The notes under the pieces are model-generated. The model ran no database searches. It was given only the letters and a program-made list of their open reading frames with translations, and had not been told where the DNA came from. From Panonychus citri (Eukaryota; Arthropoda; Arachnida; Trombidiformes; Tetranychidae), in contig NW_026515539.1 of assembly GCF_014898815.1 (NCBI RefSeq), positions 3,472,001 through 3,536,000 on the forward strand: a stretch of DNA of 64,000 nucleotides. Reading direction: 5' to 3'. Positions 1 through 13,446 of this stretch are shown here, piece after piece (position 1 is the stretch's first letter; each line of letters starts with the position of its first letter). Position numbers and translations under genes: made by a program.

Positions 1-67
1 ATATTGATGTAAGAAAAAAGTATTTTGATTATCGGGAAAAAGTAGCGTTAAAATCCGGTTTACTTAC

Positions 68-420
68 CAGCTTTTAGAGTTGATCTGATTTCTTTTTCCT
101 TCAGGTCATTATGAACAATCACCTCGAATCCCAAGAGACCAAAACAAGCTCGCAATGAATGAACATCATTTTCATTCTCTGGATGTTTATTCATTTCTCT
201 GTGACAATCTTCAACTTCATCGAAATGATCATGACGGAAAATGACACATTTGCCTCGCCGCTTATGGTCCATAGAGTATTCAAAATTTGAAAGAGACAAA
301 GATTCATTGAAACGAGAACTAATTTGAGAAATAACGCAACTAGAATAAAGAAAAAAGATTAGTAAATTTACACACTCACTAAAAGATGAAATTTACTCAC
401 GAAGAATTTGATTGATCCAT
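68..420 (-). CDS. Effector-type caspase, N-terminal two coding exons (partial)
   Basis: Caspases are cysteine proteases that cleave after Asp in apoptosis. This gene reads leftwards. Coding exon 1 is 420-401, with ATG at 420-418 and a GTGAGT donor. A 61-bp intron follows (400-340, pyrimidine-rich CTAG acceptor). Exon 2 is 339-68, ending at a GTAAGT donor. The phase-2 junction joins cleanly and gives 97 residues plus a split codon. Residues about 28-36 read YSMDHKRRG, the signature at the start of the caspase p20 fold. They are followed by the CVIFRHDHF beta strand, the LRACFGLLGFEV helix-strand and the NDLKEKEI helix, all in family order. Only about 27 residues precede the fold, so there is no CARD or DED prodomain; this is typical of executioner caspases. 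The catalytic His and Cys would be in exons beyond base 1. The usual S1-pocket Arg (R-x-G-T-D context) is replaced by KHPENENDV, so activity is uncertain. Family assignment is firm; subtype is inferred. Confidence 0.87.
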
Positions 421-900
421 ATTATTTCTAAAGAGTTGAAGTAAACAGTTGAAAGGTCAAGGAAAAATAAAAGTCCAGAGCTTGAGGATTGTTATAGAGA
501 CCGAAGTCCCGATAAAATCGACTGAGTCGAAGTTACTTTAGAATTGAATGAGTCGACTGTCAGTCATTTGTCAGATCGACAAGTGTGGTTTTTTAAAATT
601 GCGATTCATTCGATGACTGATGTTCATTCTCAATACAATAGAAAGAAATTTTATCAAATCTTCCTCGAAATTGCAATTATGCAATTTATCGTCTACTTCA
701 GTCGAAATTTCAGTCACTTGCTTTTCGCGGCGGTTACTTGGCTATGACTTGGTCTCTTCTGTTACCAAGGTAACTACTTCTAACCTTTTTTCGATGTCGA
801 AGCCATATAACTTGTGGCTCACTGAAAAGACTGACCTGGACCAGCTCACCTGACTAAGTCGACAAAATGTACCTGAGCCAGAAAAATGCGTTCAAGTTAA
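421..900 (-). other. Caspase 5' flank / probable 5' UTR and promoter
   Basis: This segment is immediately upstream of the caspase ATG, read on the minus strand. Unlike the DNA further right it is free of GAT and GA microsatellites and has more complex sequence. A minus-strand frame is open from 741 to 574 (56 codons), but it has no good link to the caspase exons, so I do not call it coding. A donor-like GTCAG/GTGAGC lies near 855-845 on the minus strand, which would allow a non-coding first exon. An X-box palindrome sits at 761-774. Promoter identity is inferred from position only. Confidence 0.35.
761..774. promoter_or_regulatory. RFX-type X-box palindrome GTTACCAAGGTAAC
   Basis: A perfect 6+2+6 inverted repeat, GTTACC-AA-GGTAAC, matches the X-box consensus bound by RFX winged-helix factors (two GTNRCC-type half sites with a 1-3 bp spacer). 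It lies about 340 bp upstream of the caspase start codon. The motif match is seen directly; binding is inferred. Confidence 0.45.
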
Positions 901-1686
901 AAGTTTATTTTTCAATTTTCTTCACCAGATGGAGTAACCGGGATCGTAATTTTCTGTTGTTTGATTTTCCTTAGCAACTCTTTTTTTCAATTGTTACGAT
1001 TGAGAAGTTAATTATAAATCATTGACTAATTAAATTGTTATTCTTTCTACTTTTTAAACCTTGTGTTTTACAGGAAGTATTTAAAGTGAGAATAGTTAAT
1101 TCTAACTAATTAAACATGTTAGTGGTGATTGACATAAGGATCGGTGGTTGTAAGGACAGAAAGACCTCCCAAATTGTAAGTAATTAGGGTAAACAATGAG
1201 AAAAGCTTTTCTATCTTCTAATGAGAGTCAAGTCTCATGTTTCTACATGATTAAGAAATTGTTAATCATCCATAGAGCCGTTCACCCTTCCTCTGTCTTA
1301 CCCCCTACTTCCAGTCACTCTTACAACTATAACCTGCTCTTTAATATTATCTTTCCCTCTCTCACTCTCTTGTATCTTCCTCCCACTAGTGATTTACCAT
1401 TGATCCATTTTTACTCTTAAACCAACTGTTGATCTCTCTCTCTCTCTCTGATCTACAGTTTTACCATGGATTTAAATAATAATCTCAATCATCGTCTCAC
1501 TCTGGATTTCCCTCTGTCTTTGCCTTTTTGACTAAATATTTCCAAGTTGACTGATGTTTAAAAAAATCCCACCACATATACAATTTGGATCCACATTGAT
1601 TTTCATGCTGTGAGCTTTTAATCGTTTACTTATTCCTAGAGTATAAATTGAAGTGGATGTTGTCAAAGTCAGAAATCATCGAGAAG

Positions 1687-1719
<33 letters not shown>
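1687..1719. repeat. (ATC)11 microsatellite
   Basis: Eleven uninterrupted ATC triplets. Shorter ATC/GAT arrays occur throughout the window, for example 47571-47592 and 49718-49745. Confidence 0.95.
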
Positions 1720-2574
1720 TACATCATTTAATGTTATTATCAACAAAAACAACAAGATATCCATTCATGTATTGATGGTGGGTTACCGTTTTTTACTTGG
1801 CTTCTTCATTTTCAATCTTCTTTTTTTCCCCCTTCAGAATAACACACAGAACATGTACTCAGAGAATGAGAGAGACAGAATCTAATTCAAAGGGAGAAGA
1901 CAGAAAAGGAGGAGATGTTTGAACACACGCGTGGTCGACCAAATATCATCATGATTCTTGGATAAAAAAAAAGAAACAATTTCATCTCTTATGGTATATT
2001 AATCAAATGAAAGAAAGGAAAAGTTATTGGAACACAAAAAATGCATTAAGGTCTCATAACTTAATATTTTTCTTTTACATCAACTTGATCATTAAAAACT
2101 GTAACCACTCAACTAATGGTAGCAAAGGGAAGACAAGGAAGTTAATCATGATGACGAGAATCACAATCAACCCAGTGGAATCAAGAATGGATCAAAATAA
2201 TAATAATAATAGAAATCAAGTCTATCAAAAAGATATTCAAGGAAGTAGCATCAAAGAAAGTTACAACTAATCACTTTAACTGGAAATAATCAATTCTAAT
2301 GACAATCTAATGATTACATTTTATGGAAAACAAGTAAGTAATATCTTCATATGAGATAATCATTTTTATCCTTTTCTCACCAAAAAATTGACATAATAAT
2401 GTGAAAACAGAAACAATCAAATCAATTATCATGATAAGTCACAACTTTTTTACCTAATTCACTTAATCTCTAGAATCAAAAAAGTAATAACATTTACCAA
2501 TATCATTTAACTATTACCAAACTTGCATCAATTTGATTAAATCGCTTGTAATATTAACATTATTTTTTCACTTT

Positions 2575-2606
<32 letters not shown>

Positions 2607-5600
2607 TTCTCTTCTCACTCCTCTGTAGATTATTTTTGTATCAAATCTGCAAATTGGCCAATATAATAATTGATGTTGGTTTCTCACTTCGTAAATGATA
2701 AGCCCCAAATGGAAAAGGAGAGAAAAGAGAATATGGAAAAGAAAAGGAGACGAAAAAAAAATGATTCGAAGGGAGATGATGATGATGATAATAATGGAAA
2801 AGAAGAAGAAGAAGAAGAAGAAGAAGACTATGATGATAATAATGAAGAGAAGGAGAAGTGAACATCAATTAGAGGAAGAAAATAAAGTTCTGGGAAGGCT
2901 TTAGATGGATAAATGTACATATTATTTATATAATAGATATAGATATTTGTGCATATGGCTTTTGCCAGTTATTATTATTAAGCTCGAAGTTGATCTTTGA
3001 CGCTTAATAAAATCGATGACACAATCCATATACACATTGAGGGAGAAAATGAGAGAGAAAGTGAGAGATTGAAGGAGAGAAATAACATATTACAAGTTAT
3101 GATACTTTTCTGATACAAACTCTCCCCCAATTGGAGGAGTTGATTGGGAGGTTAAACCGTAATATTGATTAAGAGTCGGTGACACGGATTTGTTACTTCA
3201 CTTTCACTCTCTCCTCACTCTCTCATTTTCTCTCTTCTTTCATCATCATCTTCTTCTCATAATCATCATCATCTTATTATTACGCTTCTTCTTCCTTCTC
3301 ACTGATAAACTTTCCTCCCATTGAACAATAAGTTATCATCAAAGCCTATAGGATGATGATAATGTTGAACAAAAATACACAGATTAATAATATCATCATC
3401 ATTATTATATAATATTACAAAACAAAATAATAATAACAATAATAACTCAACTGGTTGACTTTTCCTCTTCCTAATCATCTTCCTCTCCATGCTCATGTCA
3501 ACTTAGTTTATCTTTTGTATTTACTATTAATGCTGAAAATTGATTTGGTTTAAACGTTAATCGGGTAAACAATTGATCAGCTGAAGATGGAAACAAAAAA
3601 AACTTATATCAATGGTAAATACTATAAGTTTATTAGTTACATGTTATTCATGATAATATTTCTGTTGACCTGAGACACTCCCAAGGTTCCCTGAACATTA
3701 ATCTTTATTAACTATTGTTATTAATAATTTATTTTCATTTATTTTCCATCGGCAGGTTAACTTATTATCATGACCTGTGGTCAATGGATTAGCCTGATTT
3801 TCATTAGCGTGGATGAGGATGAAAAAGGATTGAAAATAAACGCAGCAAAGGATTAGAATGTATCATCAAAATGAAGATAAAGTTAATCGATGAGAAGATA
3901 ATTTCGGTAGTTGGATTGATACGATTCTTGGTAATTCTGTTATATATCTTAATAAGATCATCTCCAAATTAATCATAATTTATTCCTGTTAATCGGTAAC
4001 CTTTTTTTGTTATCAAATTAAGGGTAAGTGAAATTGATTCTGTCTAGCAAATTGGCTTGATTCATGATCAATATTCATCTCAGATTAGGTTAATTAGATT
4101 TGGATATTGATTGAAAAGGCAAAATAATAATAATAATAAGGTATTCTAATGATTCGCACAATTTAATGGTTGATATTAAATTGTCACAATAATCTGAATA
4201 CTGTTGGTAAATAGTTAAATAAACACACATAACAATAAGACACTTTTATTACAACTTTAATGTCTCAATTGTATTTAAAATTTAAAGTTAATCAGATAAT
4301 CAATTGTGAGTAAATGTGACAGTTTTATTAACCATTTTCTATCTTCTCTTTTTCTCGCTTTTTACAGATGATGATGATGATGATCCAGGAAAATGATGAA
4401 GATGACGAGGAAGATAAAAAGATCTGAAAATATAACAAAGGGAAACAACAACAGGAAGATGAAGATGAAGATGTCGAAAAAGAAAGAGGAAGAATCAAAG
4501 AGAACAACGAAAAATAAAGTCGAGTTTGATTTGCATAAAGAAAATGGTGTCTCTCTCTCTATCTGATGATTTAGAAGGCAATAGGATCAACCTATGGATC
4601 CATATACTTGGACAGAGGACAATCGAGGTCAAATTGCCAAAAATAAGCATAATAATGAAGGTTACATAAAATTAGCCCTATGGGTTACAGGTAGTGTAGA
4701 GGTAGAGGGCGTCTTTTCCAGGTGAAATTGATTCAATCCAATTGAAATTCAATTCCATTGATATAAATTGAATAGCGAATACTTTTCACACGTTTCCCTT
4801 GTCTTCCATTTTCATATTACCACATACAATCAACTGTAAATCTAAATGACAATTCACATTCATCATTTTCATCTTGTTCACCATCTTCATCTTCTTTTTA
4901 TTATCATCTTGATCATCATTCTCATCTTAGATTGTGATATCCACTAGGTCGTAGTCAAAGAAAATTGAATATGTATCCACCGATCAGAGTAGATATTGGA
5001 AACTATTGTTATTAATGTAATTCGAACCCACCAAAACAAGGAGACAATATTTGAATACAAGAAATATGATGTATTATCCCTAACGAATTATCAATTACAG
5101 GTAAGTTTTTCCCTCTTCTCTTCTCGAAACAAAATTAATGAATTAACATGATGATCAATAAATTGTGATGGAAATGCTTAGTTCCTTGAAGTAAACACAT
5201 TAATTTAACGCTCAATATGCTCAATAACCAATGTCTATAATCAGCAAGGAAATTGACCTTTCGTTTTTCTTAACATGTTTACTTTTTACCTTTTATCATC
5301 TTTATCCTTCTCATCCTTCTCATCATCATAATCATCATCTTCTTTTATCATCTTTTCAAACCTTCTTTTACTATAAAATAGATTGGACAATCTGAGTCGT
5401 AACTTGATAGGCGCGATTCATTGACAATATCAATAAGCACATTAACCTTGGATGAAAACAGGATCAATCTTCATCTTATGTTTTCTATCTTCTTCCATCA
5501 TCTTAATCGTCGTCATCATCATTCTCATCTTTATCTTCTAAGAGAGAGAGAGAGAGAGAGACACAAAGGACGAAAACATTAAGCAAATCAAAGAGGCAAA

Positions 5601-6534
5601 TGAAAAAACGGGAAATACAAACATCGATAACATAGAGAAAAGAAAGAGAAATAAAGTAAGTGAATGTCCAGTGTAGAGGAAGAGAAATAACCAATGGACA
5701 CGCTTAATTCTCAATGATTAATTACCTTCGATTCTCTCCCTTTGATATCTTCTTTTTCGAACCTTTTTCTCTCTCTCTCCCTAATCTTTCCACCTTCATC
5801 TCTCTCTCTCTTTCTTTCATCTTTTTCTTCTTCTTCTTCTCGAGTTTTCTCTTCACAAACTAAGCTCAAAAAAATCTTCTAGTGTTGGTTTACCTTTTTG
5901 TCGATATTATGTCTTGAAATGAACAAGAATATGTGTCCAAAGATGAAATCAAAGGTAAGAATCTAATATAATAATAGTAATGATAATAATAGATGGAAAT
6001 GATTTTACTTGTTACTCCATCTTGACAAAAAGAAACCTATTTATCCTCTAGTTTAGTCAACAGGGTGTCTCAAAATGTCTTAGAGTGAGTGAAAAAGAGC
6101 CTCTAGTTGTGAGTATCTCTCTGATATCTCAATAGATTTTTTGAATAATTTCTTACCTTTGGTTTCCTCTGAAGATAAAAAGGAGGGACTATGGCTTTTC
6201 ATTCATCATCATCATCATTATCATCATCATCTTGATCATCATCGTCTTCCTCATCTTCTTCTATCTCCATCTTCATATTATACTGAAGATCAGAGAAAGA
6301 GAAGCACAAAAGAGACACAGAAAAAAAAGTAAAGGTAAAAAAAGGTAAGGACACAAAGAAGTGTTAAGACAGTTTCTTTCTCTCTCTCTCTCTCTCTCTC
6401 TCTGTTGATCTTCCTGGAGGCTGCCGTAGGCTATGAAGATGAATATGATGATGATGATGATGATGATCAATGTGAGAGGTGAGAAAGGAAGAAGAAGATG
6501 AAAGTGACCATAAATTGTATGAAAAGAGATTCAA

Positions 6535-6810
6535 TGAAGACATCAACATCTTATTGAACTATTGGACAAAGAATAGATGATAAAGACGATGAAGATAAAG
6601 AAGAAGATGTCTTATTTATCTTCTTCCATTGAAATTATTATGCATTTACGCCTTTGGTCAACCAAACACACAATAAGATCATCTCATCCTTTTATCATCT
6701 TCACAGTTATATCATAATCCATGAAAGGATAAACTTGTATCATCTTTTGTTATCCTCACCTTGTTATCTTGTCTATTAGATTATCCAACTTATCATTGTT
6801 ATCTTATTAT
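6535..6810 (+). repeat. Diverged dispersed repeat, copy A
   Basis: It shares GAAGACATCAACATCTT, then TTTATCTTCTT...TTATGCATT..AC.CCTTTGGTCA, then TTGTTATCTTGTCTATTA with 17163-17370, in the same order and spacing but with many substitutions. It is probably an old copy of a non-autonomous element or a duplicated regulatory segment. Ends are approximate. Confidence 0.65.
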
Positions 6811-7695
6811 TATTATTTTCTTCTTGATAATCACTGTTAACAAATTCAATTGATTGTCAAAACTATTTATTTAAATGATCAAAAAGATATCATCATTACG
6901 TGTGGCTTCATATGATTAATATCAATCTACAATTTGATTACCATAATTTGTCTCAATTGTTGTGTTAACTTTACCTGGATTTTTGATTCTTGCTTCTTAT
7001 ATGTTAATCATTTTGCTTTTTTCTTCTTGATTCCTAATCAAGTTGTTAATTGTGATGATTGAGCAAAAAAAAATACAAATGTGAAAACAAACAACATGTA
7101 ATTGAGATTTAAAATGATTAAGTGTACAAGCCCAATGATTGTGATCTTAATCAAGTTATTTATTAGTTTGATGATCAATGATTGTTGATTTTGTGTTTGT
7201 TTTGGTTATCATTATTATCGTTGTTGTTGTTTTTTCTGTTGCGTTATTTTTTTTCTGCTAATCAATTGAAAAGATGATGAATTATGATGAGAGATGAAGA
7301 TGAAGATGAAATGAGATGGTGATGAGGATGGAGGATAAAAAGAGCGAAAAATTTTGGCAAATATCAATTCTCTTTGTATTGTTGTTGTTATTTAGCCAAT
7401 TTGACAAATAAATGAAGATGATTGAGAGCATAAGGAGGATGATGATGATGATGATGAGAAGGTGGATGAGGAAAAGGGAGACCTGAAACCTGACCAGGCA
7501 CTAATAACATCTTATATCGTTGGAGTAAAAGGTGAACAGAAGATGATAATGATTTGTTTACACTCGAAAGGAAAAGCATTTCAAGTGATATTGCGGTCAT
7601 CCTTCAAATTTAGTGTTAAAATTCAAGCCTGTGTTTATTGGCCACGATGAAGAGAAATTAGGGAGAGAGGGAGAATGGGAAGAGGAAGAGGAAAA

Positions 7696-7698
<3 letters not shown>

Positions 7699-7734
<36 letters not shown>
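7699..7734. repeat. (AG)n microsatellite, 36 bp
   Basis: Uninterrupted AG array in the upstream region within a longer purine-only stretch. Confidence 0.95.
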
Positions 7735-7737
<3 letters not shown>

Positions 7738-8226
7738 GAGGATGGAGGAAAATAGCTGAACCACCATTGCTATGTAACTGAATTGATCACAATCCATTTA
7801 CTTTGAATAAATTAAGATGATAATTAATAAGAAATGATTCGCTTATGATGGTGATAGTTGTTGGTGGAAGTGGAGGAGGATGAAGGCAGGAGGATTTCGT
7901 TATGAGTCTGAACGTCAGGGTGTATGGATCGGTGAAGAAAAACACACTTCTCCATCTTCATCTTCATCTTCATCTTTATCTTCTTCATCTTCTTCATCAT
8001 CTCTACACCTTATAATGTTTTTATTTTACTGTAAAAAAACTATCACATTTCCTTGAGAAAACCCAATATAAACATCAATCTCTTGCCTTTTAAAATGTTC
8101 AACTTCAAACTCAATATTGTGATCGCGCATTTAAATTGACACATTTGCCTTTCTCCCTTTTCCAACCACCACCACCACCACAACCACCACCTTCTACTTC
8201 CACCACCTCCCTTCTCACCTTCACCT

Positions 8227-8252
8227 TCTCTCTCTCTCTCTCTCTCTCTCTC
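8227..8252. repeat. (TC)n microsatellite, 26 bp
   Basis: TC array preceded by a C-rich CCACCA stretch. Confidence 0.93.
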
Positions 8253-9375
8253 AGGTCCATTTCTTTTCTGGACATCAGCTTCAAGGAAACTATTCTAGAG
8301 CCTTGGTAAAAACCTTTGACCTCGTTCAGGTCAAACTTGATAATAAAGTTATAACTTATCCAGTCTGTGTGTTTACATTGTGATGACCTTAGAAAAGTGA
8401 CCTTAACAATGTTGATAACTTTGATATTTTTTGTTGATGTTGTTTGTTATTGATAAGATGATTACGATAACCTATCAAGATGAAGACGAGTTTGTTTTTT
8501 TTACTTTCTTGTTAAAAGATAATATTTTCTTGTCGTTGTAATAATCCAATGAAAAATAGCCGATAGATATAACTACGAGCTCGATGGTCATTTTATTACA
8601 CTCACTTTGACCATTACTTTGGTACGAAATAAGAAACCATAACATCAGAACGAGAAACTGAAAACAAAGTCAATTACAATTAAATAGCAATTAACCAATT
8701 TCACATTAATATTGAACAGAAATACACACACGATAACCATAGTTTTGGGATTGGGACACACAATCAGGTCAAATTGGATCGTTACAATGGGTCAGTTAAT
8801 GTTATGTCCAGTCTACCATAGTCGATGAATTTGTTTTGTTTGACCAGTTGATTTGACAAAAAAAAGTGACCAAGGGAAAGTGTTAATCTGAACGAAAACC
8901 CATTAGAAACATTTGAAAGTTTATAAAAGTATTTATGTTTTGTTGGTCAACTACAATTCCAAATCAATATTCATCCTTAATTGACCAAGAATTGGATTTC
9001 AATTCTATTGATTGAAATTCATAATAACACCAATCATCACATTGATCCACTATTGGTTCATCTTTACGCAAAAGAAGAGCTTACAAAAAGAAGAGCAAGA
9101 TTATTAGGGAATGAGATGTTCTAAAGGAGTGGACACTGTCCAGGTACAATTCTATTTGTAAAAAGGTAAAAATTGATAATATTGACAACAATTTGACCGT
9201 GAAATCGACTTGCCTTTGACCTTAACACCCTGAAAAATACCTTGAAATAACTTGAATACAAAATTTTGTTACTGACAATGTTTCCTGCATCTTCATCTTC
9301 ATCTTCTTACTCTGTTGCTACTTTTTTGCTTTTGACACTTTTGGTATATACCTTTGTCAGAGGTATCATTATTGG

Positions 9376-9409
<34 letters not shown>

Positions 9410-11511
9410 ATGAGAAGGACGAGAAGAAGAAGATAAAAATGAAGATGAAAACAAAGATATACGATGTAAGTTTCCTTTTGTTGTCAAAACTTTTTTTTCT
9501 CGAAACACATTATACAAAATACACAATTGAAAATCACTTGCAACGGATGACCTTCATCTCCATCTTCATCTTCATCATCATCTCAATACTGATGCTGTAG
9601 AATGATGGGAAGATGAGGAAATTGATGAAGATAAAAAAGACAGTTAAGAAAGGAAAGGAAAAGATTGTAAGAAAGGATAAAGATAATTTCTCAATCTTCT
9701 TTGTTACCTTTCTTTTTTTACCCTTTTCTCTTCATCTTCATCTTCATCATCATTTATTCCCCTGCCTCTTTGGACACTCTCTCCTCACTCTTTCAACCTT
9801 TATCTTGATGTATTTGTCAACTGACTTGATAACCTTTGACCTGATCATTTCCAATGTCAAGGTAACATGTAAATCTCTTGTTCATTTTTTCAATTCCACA
9901 TTCAAAATGTTTCATTGAAACATCAAAACTCAAGCTAATGTATTAATATTTGTATCAATCGCTGTTGAAACAATCGGATTTAATTACATCTTCTCATTAA
10001 TTGCAATTCATTTCCAACAATAACAATTTAAATTGCAAAAATTAACGTCAACAAATGATTATTAAGGTTGATCCTGTTTTCGTATTGGACAAAAGGGGTT
10101 GACATTATTGCATCATTATTATTATTGATTCGGTTGAGTTTCTTTCTCTCTGATTGTTATTGTATTATAATAACAATCAAATTTTGATTGTAATCAAATA
10201 ATGTAAATGATCATAAATTAAGTTGTCAAATGATCAATGATAATACAAAAAAAGAGAGACTCTGAGAAAGTAAATAAAGAATGAAAAATGAACAACAATC
10301 AAAAGAAGACACAATTAACATTGAACATTGTGTATCAACAAGATACCATCAAGATGATGATGATGATAAGATGATAAGATGATGAAGTAAAAGATGAAGA
10401 TAATAAGACTTCCTCTGTGACCATTTTCAATGCGAACCACTTACTCCATTTAATTCATTCATTTCTTTGATTGTACTTGACCATCAACAACAATCAACAA
10501 TCAGGTGATCAGAAAAGAAACAAACTTTTACCTTAATCTTGACGATCAGCTGATTGTTTGAAATTTTCAAGATGAAAAACCAAATGAAACAAAGTTAATA
10601 CTAAGATAATGTAAATTGTTTGTATCAATGATATCATGACTTTGCTTAATTGTGATTAAACTTGTAGATGATTGAACACAATTGCCATTAATATTAAGTT
10701 AATTAAACTCAATGAAACAGCAATAATAATAAACGATCAATATATCAAATTAGTTTGGGTTTGGGAAGTAAATTAAATTATCAAATTTCGAAGTCGAAAA
10801 AAAAAGTTCTATTTATTTTGGTAATAATATGAAGCTAATAACAACAAATAAGCATTTATATTGACCGCCCATTACGCCCATAATGATGATAATGAAGATG
10901 AAGATGATGATGACCTTAAAGAAACAAACACTCATAATAATACAAAATGAGCGCAAGGGAAAGGCGATAATAATAATAACGTGCTAACGATAATCTTGAA
11001 GGGGCGAAAATAAAACGCGTGGTTATTAGTCTTTTCACAGTTCGACTATTGACCATTGTGATGATAATAATATAACTCAATTAGAGAGAAAGAGGGAGAG
11101 AGAGAGAGGAGGGTGAGAGATATGGGTGAGAGAAGGAGGGAGAAAATGAATAACAATTGAGATTGGAAATGATGATGATGGTGATTAGAATGAGGATAAT
11201 CCATAACGGAAGAAGATGAAGAGAAAAATTTGTTGACAGAGATTTAGGAAGACAAAACTGTTAAAAGTCAAAGTAGAATAATAAGAGGGAGAGAGAGACT
11301 GATGAAGATGATAAGAAGATGAGGATGATATTTATGCCATGGGAACCTGTAAATACGCTGTTTATGCATATATGATGAGGAAGAAGATGATATGATGATG
11401 ATCATCATCTAGTTGATGAAGATGTAACCGTCTTTCGGTTTATTGTTATTAGATTTTTTTTTCTCCATCTTCTTGATGATCACTTTAAACGGATTATGCT
11501 AATATACATGT

Positions 11512-11522
11512 AGATGGCGCTG
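11512..11522 (+). promoter_or_regulatory. CTCF-like core AGATGGCGCTG
   Basis: Exact match to the AGRTGGCGC core reported for insect CTCF, about 10 kb upstream of the hamlet-like coding start. Motif only. Confidence 0.35.
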
Positions 11523-13432
11523 AGAAGATGATGATAATGATGAGGATGAAGAAGATGATGAAGATGTAACCATCTGTCTTCTCACTAATATTTGACCTTT
11601 TCTTTGAGAGAGAGAGAGAAGATGAATTACATTGTCACAGACAGAAAATCAAGACCAATATGTGCCTTTGGAAGGAAGATGAAGATGGAAAAAAAAAATG
11701 ATCATCATCTTGATACTTTTCTCTTCATCATCTTCTTCATCATCTTTAGTACCTTTGCCACCCACTTTTCCATCATCATCATCTTCAACTTTCCCTCTTT
11801 CTCCTTAATTCCAATTCTTCAAGATTAAATATTCAACACTCTTCCTTTATCATCATTAAACCGGAAACTACGCTAAGACATAATGTCATCATCATCTTCT
11901 TCCTCATCTTCATCTTCATCTTCATCTTTTATCATTCTATTAGCATTAGTTGTGTTAATAATTTATTTGAATAAATTATCGGCTTGTTTTTATTTTGATA
12001 ACTTTTTTTTTCTTTCTCTGTTTTTAATCACTGGCATAAATCAACTTGATTCTTGGGCACTAAGATGATTAGGATGAGGAAGATGTAATATTTACTCGTG
12101 CTGATGGAATCGTTAATAATAAATTTAATGTTCTAATTCGTGTCGAAAACGATTTAACCTTAAAAAGCGCGTTTTTTATTATTATATTGACCCAGTTTAA
12201 TATATTCGATAGCAAAGAAAAAAAAACTTTCTCCCATTGTGATAATAATGATATTATATTATCAATAGATTACAATTGAAATAATCATATGAATGTCACT
12301 TTGTTAGTGATTATAATAATTATATAAATCAACTGTTAATTGTAACAATCACTAATCATCATCATATTAATAACAATTCACTTTCTTTTATTATAAATTA
12401 TCGAGGTCAAGTTGAGTCGATAATTATTACATCAACTTATTGGAATAAAGAAACAAAGTGTTTTCAATTGGAGTTACGAAAGAAAACAAATTGATTAAGA
12501 TTATCGATAATCAGCTGATCATCAATGGAACAATTTAAAGATGATAATAATTTTCTCATCATCCTGTTCATCTTCATCTTCATCTTATTCTAAAGCACCT
12601 TGTCTCTATTTCCTTTGGTTTGTCTGTTACGATCTTGTTATGATAATCAGCTGATTATTATCAAATAGTAGATACAAATAGTGACATTGATAATTTAAGA
12701 TCTCCCTTTGTTCATCTTCCTCTTCTCATCCTTATCACCTTTTATCATCTTTCTCCCTTGTTACTTATCAATACAAGAAGCACCTTGACAATACAATTTA
12801 AACTTGAACAGGTACAATTATTGTTATTTATTTAAATTTATTTTCCACCTTAACCAAAAAGTGGCGAAACTTTTTTGTTATCATCATTTGTTAGAGTCTT
12901 TTTTATCATCTACCATCTCCCCTTTGGGTCTTTGATAAAGATGATCAATAAGATGATGAGAGAGAGGATGAAGATGAAGATGAAGATGATGAGGTGTTTA
13001 AGAGTCTCTCCAATCAAGAGGATACTTGATGATGATGATGATGATTATGATTATTACCTCATCTTAATCTCTAATCACCTGAGACCTTATGTTATGTTCA
13101 TGTTGATCATTTTCCTGTTCACTGAAACTCTGAGATTCTGAGGTGAAAATCTTTCCAAATTTCAGAATATGAATCATGTTTCCTTTTCCTCTTCCTGTAT
13201 AAAAATCATGACATCTCAATGAAACTTTCATCTTCTCAATATAACATTCAATTTAATTGTCAAAAACAAAGTTGACATTGATATTGAAAATTCAATCATC
13301 AAGTGACCTTTTTTCCCCCTGTTGCTTGAAGTAGAAAAGGTCAACTTGAAAATACGATATATTAAAAATGGATAAACTTTCTTCATGATAACATTTAATA
13401 TCCAGAGAAAAGTAAAGAATCCGTATCAGAAC

Positions 13433-13446
13433 GTTACCATGGAAAC
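13433..13446. promoter_or_regulatory. RFX-type X-box, GTTACCATGGAAAC
   Basis: On the minus strand this reads GTTTCCATGGTAAC, base for base the same 14-mer found in each copy of the 527-bp duplication in intron 1. It fits the RFX X-box consensus with a 2-bp spacer. It is about 7.9 kb upstream of the hamlet-like start codon. Confidence 0.5.

Noticed and set aside
574..741. Minus-strand open frame of 56 codons upstream of the caspase
   Set aside because: The caspase already has a good ATG and splice pair at 420/401. No donor in this frame joins in phase to it, and no family is recognisable. It may be 5' UTR.
4990..5012. B-box-like GGTTCGAAT on the minus strand as a tRNA
   Set aside because: The flanking bases do not pair as a T-arm and no A-box or acceptor stem is present.
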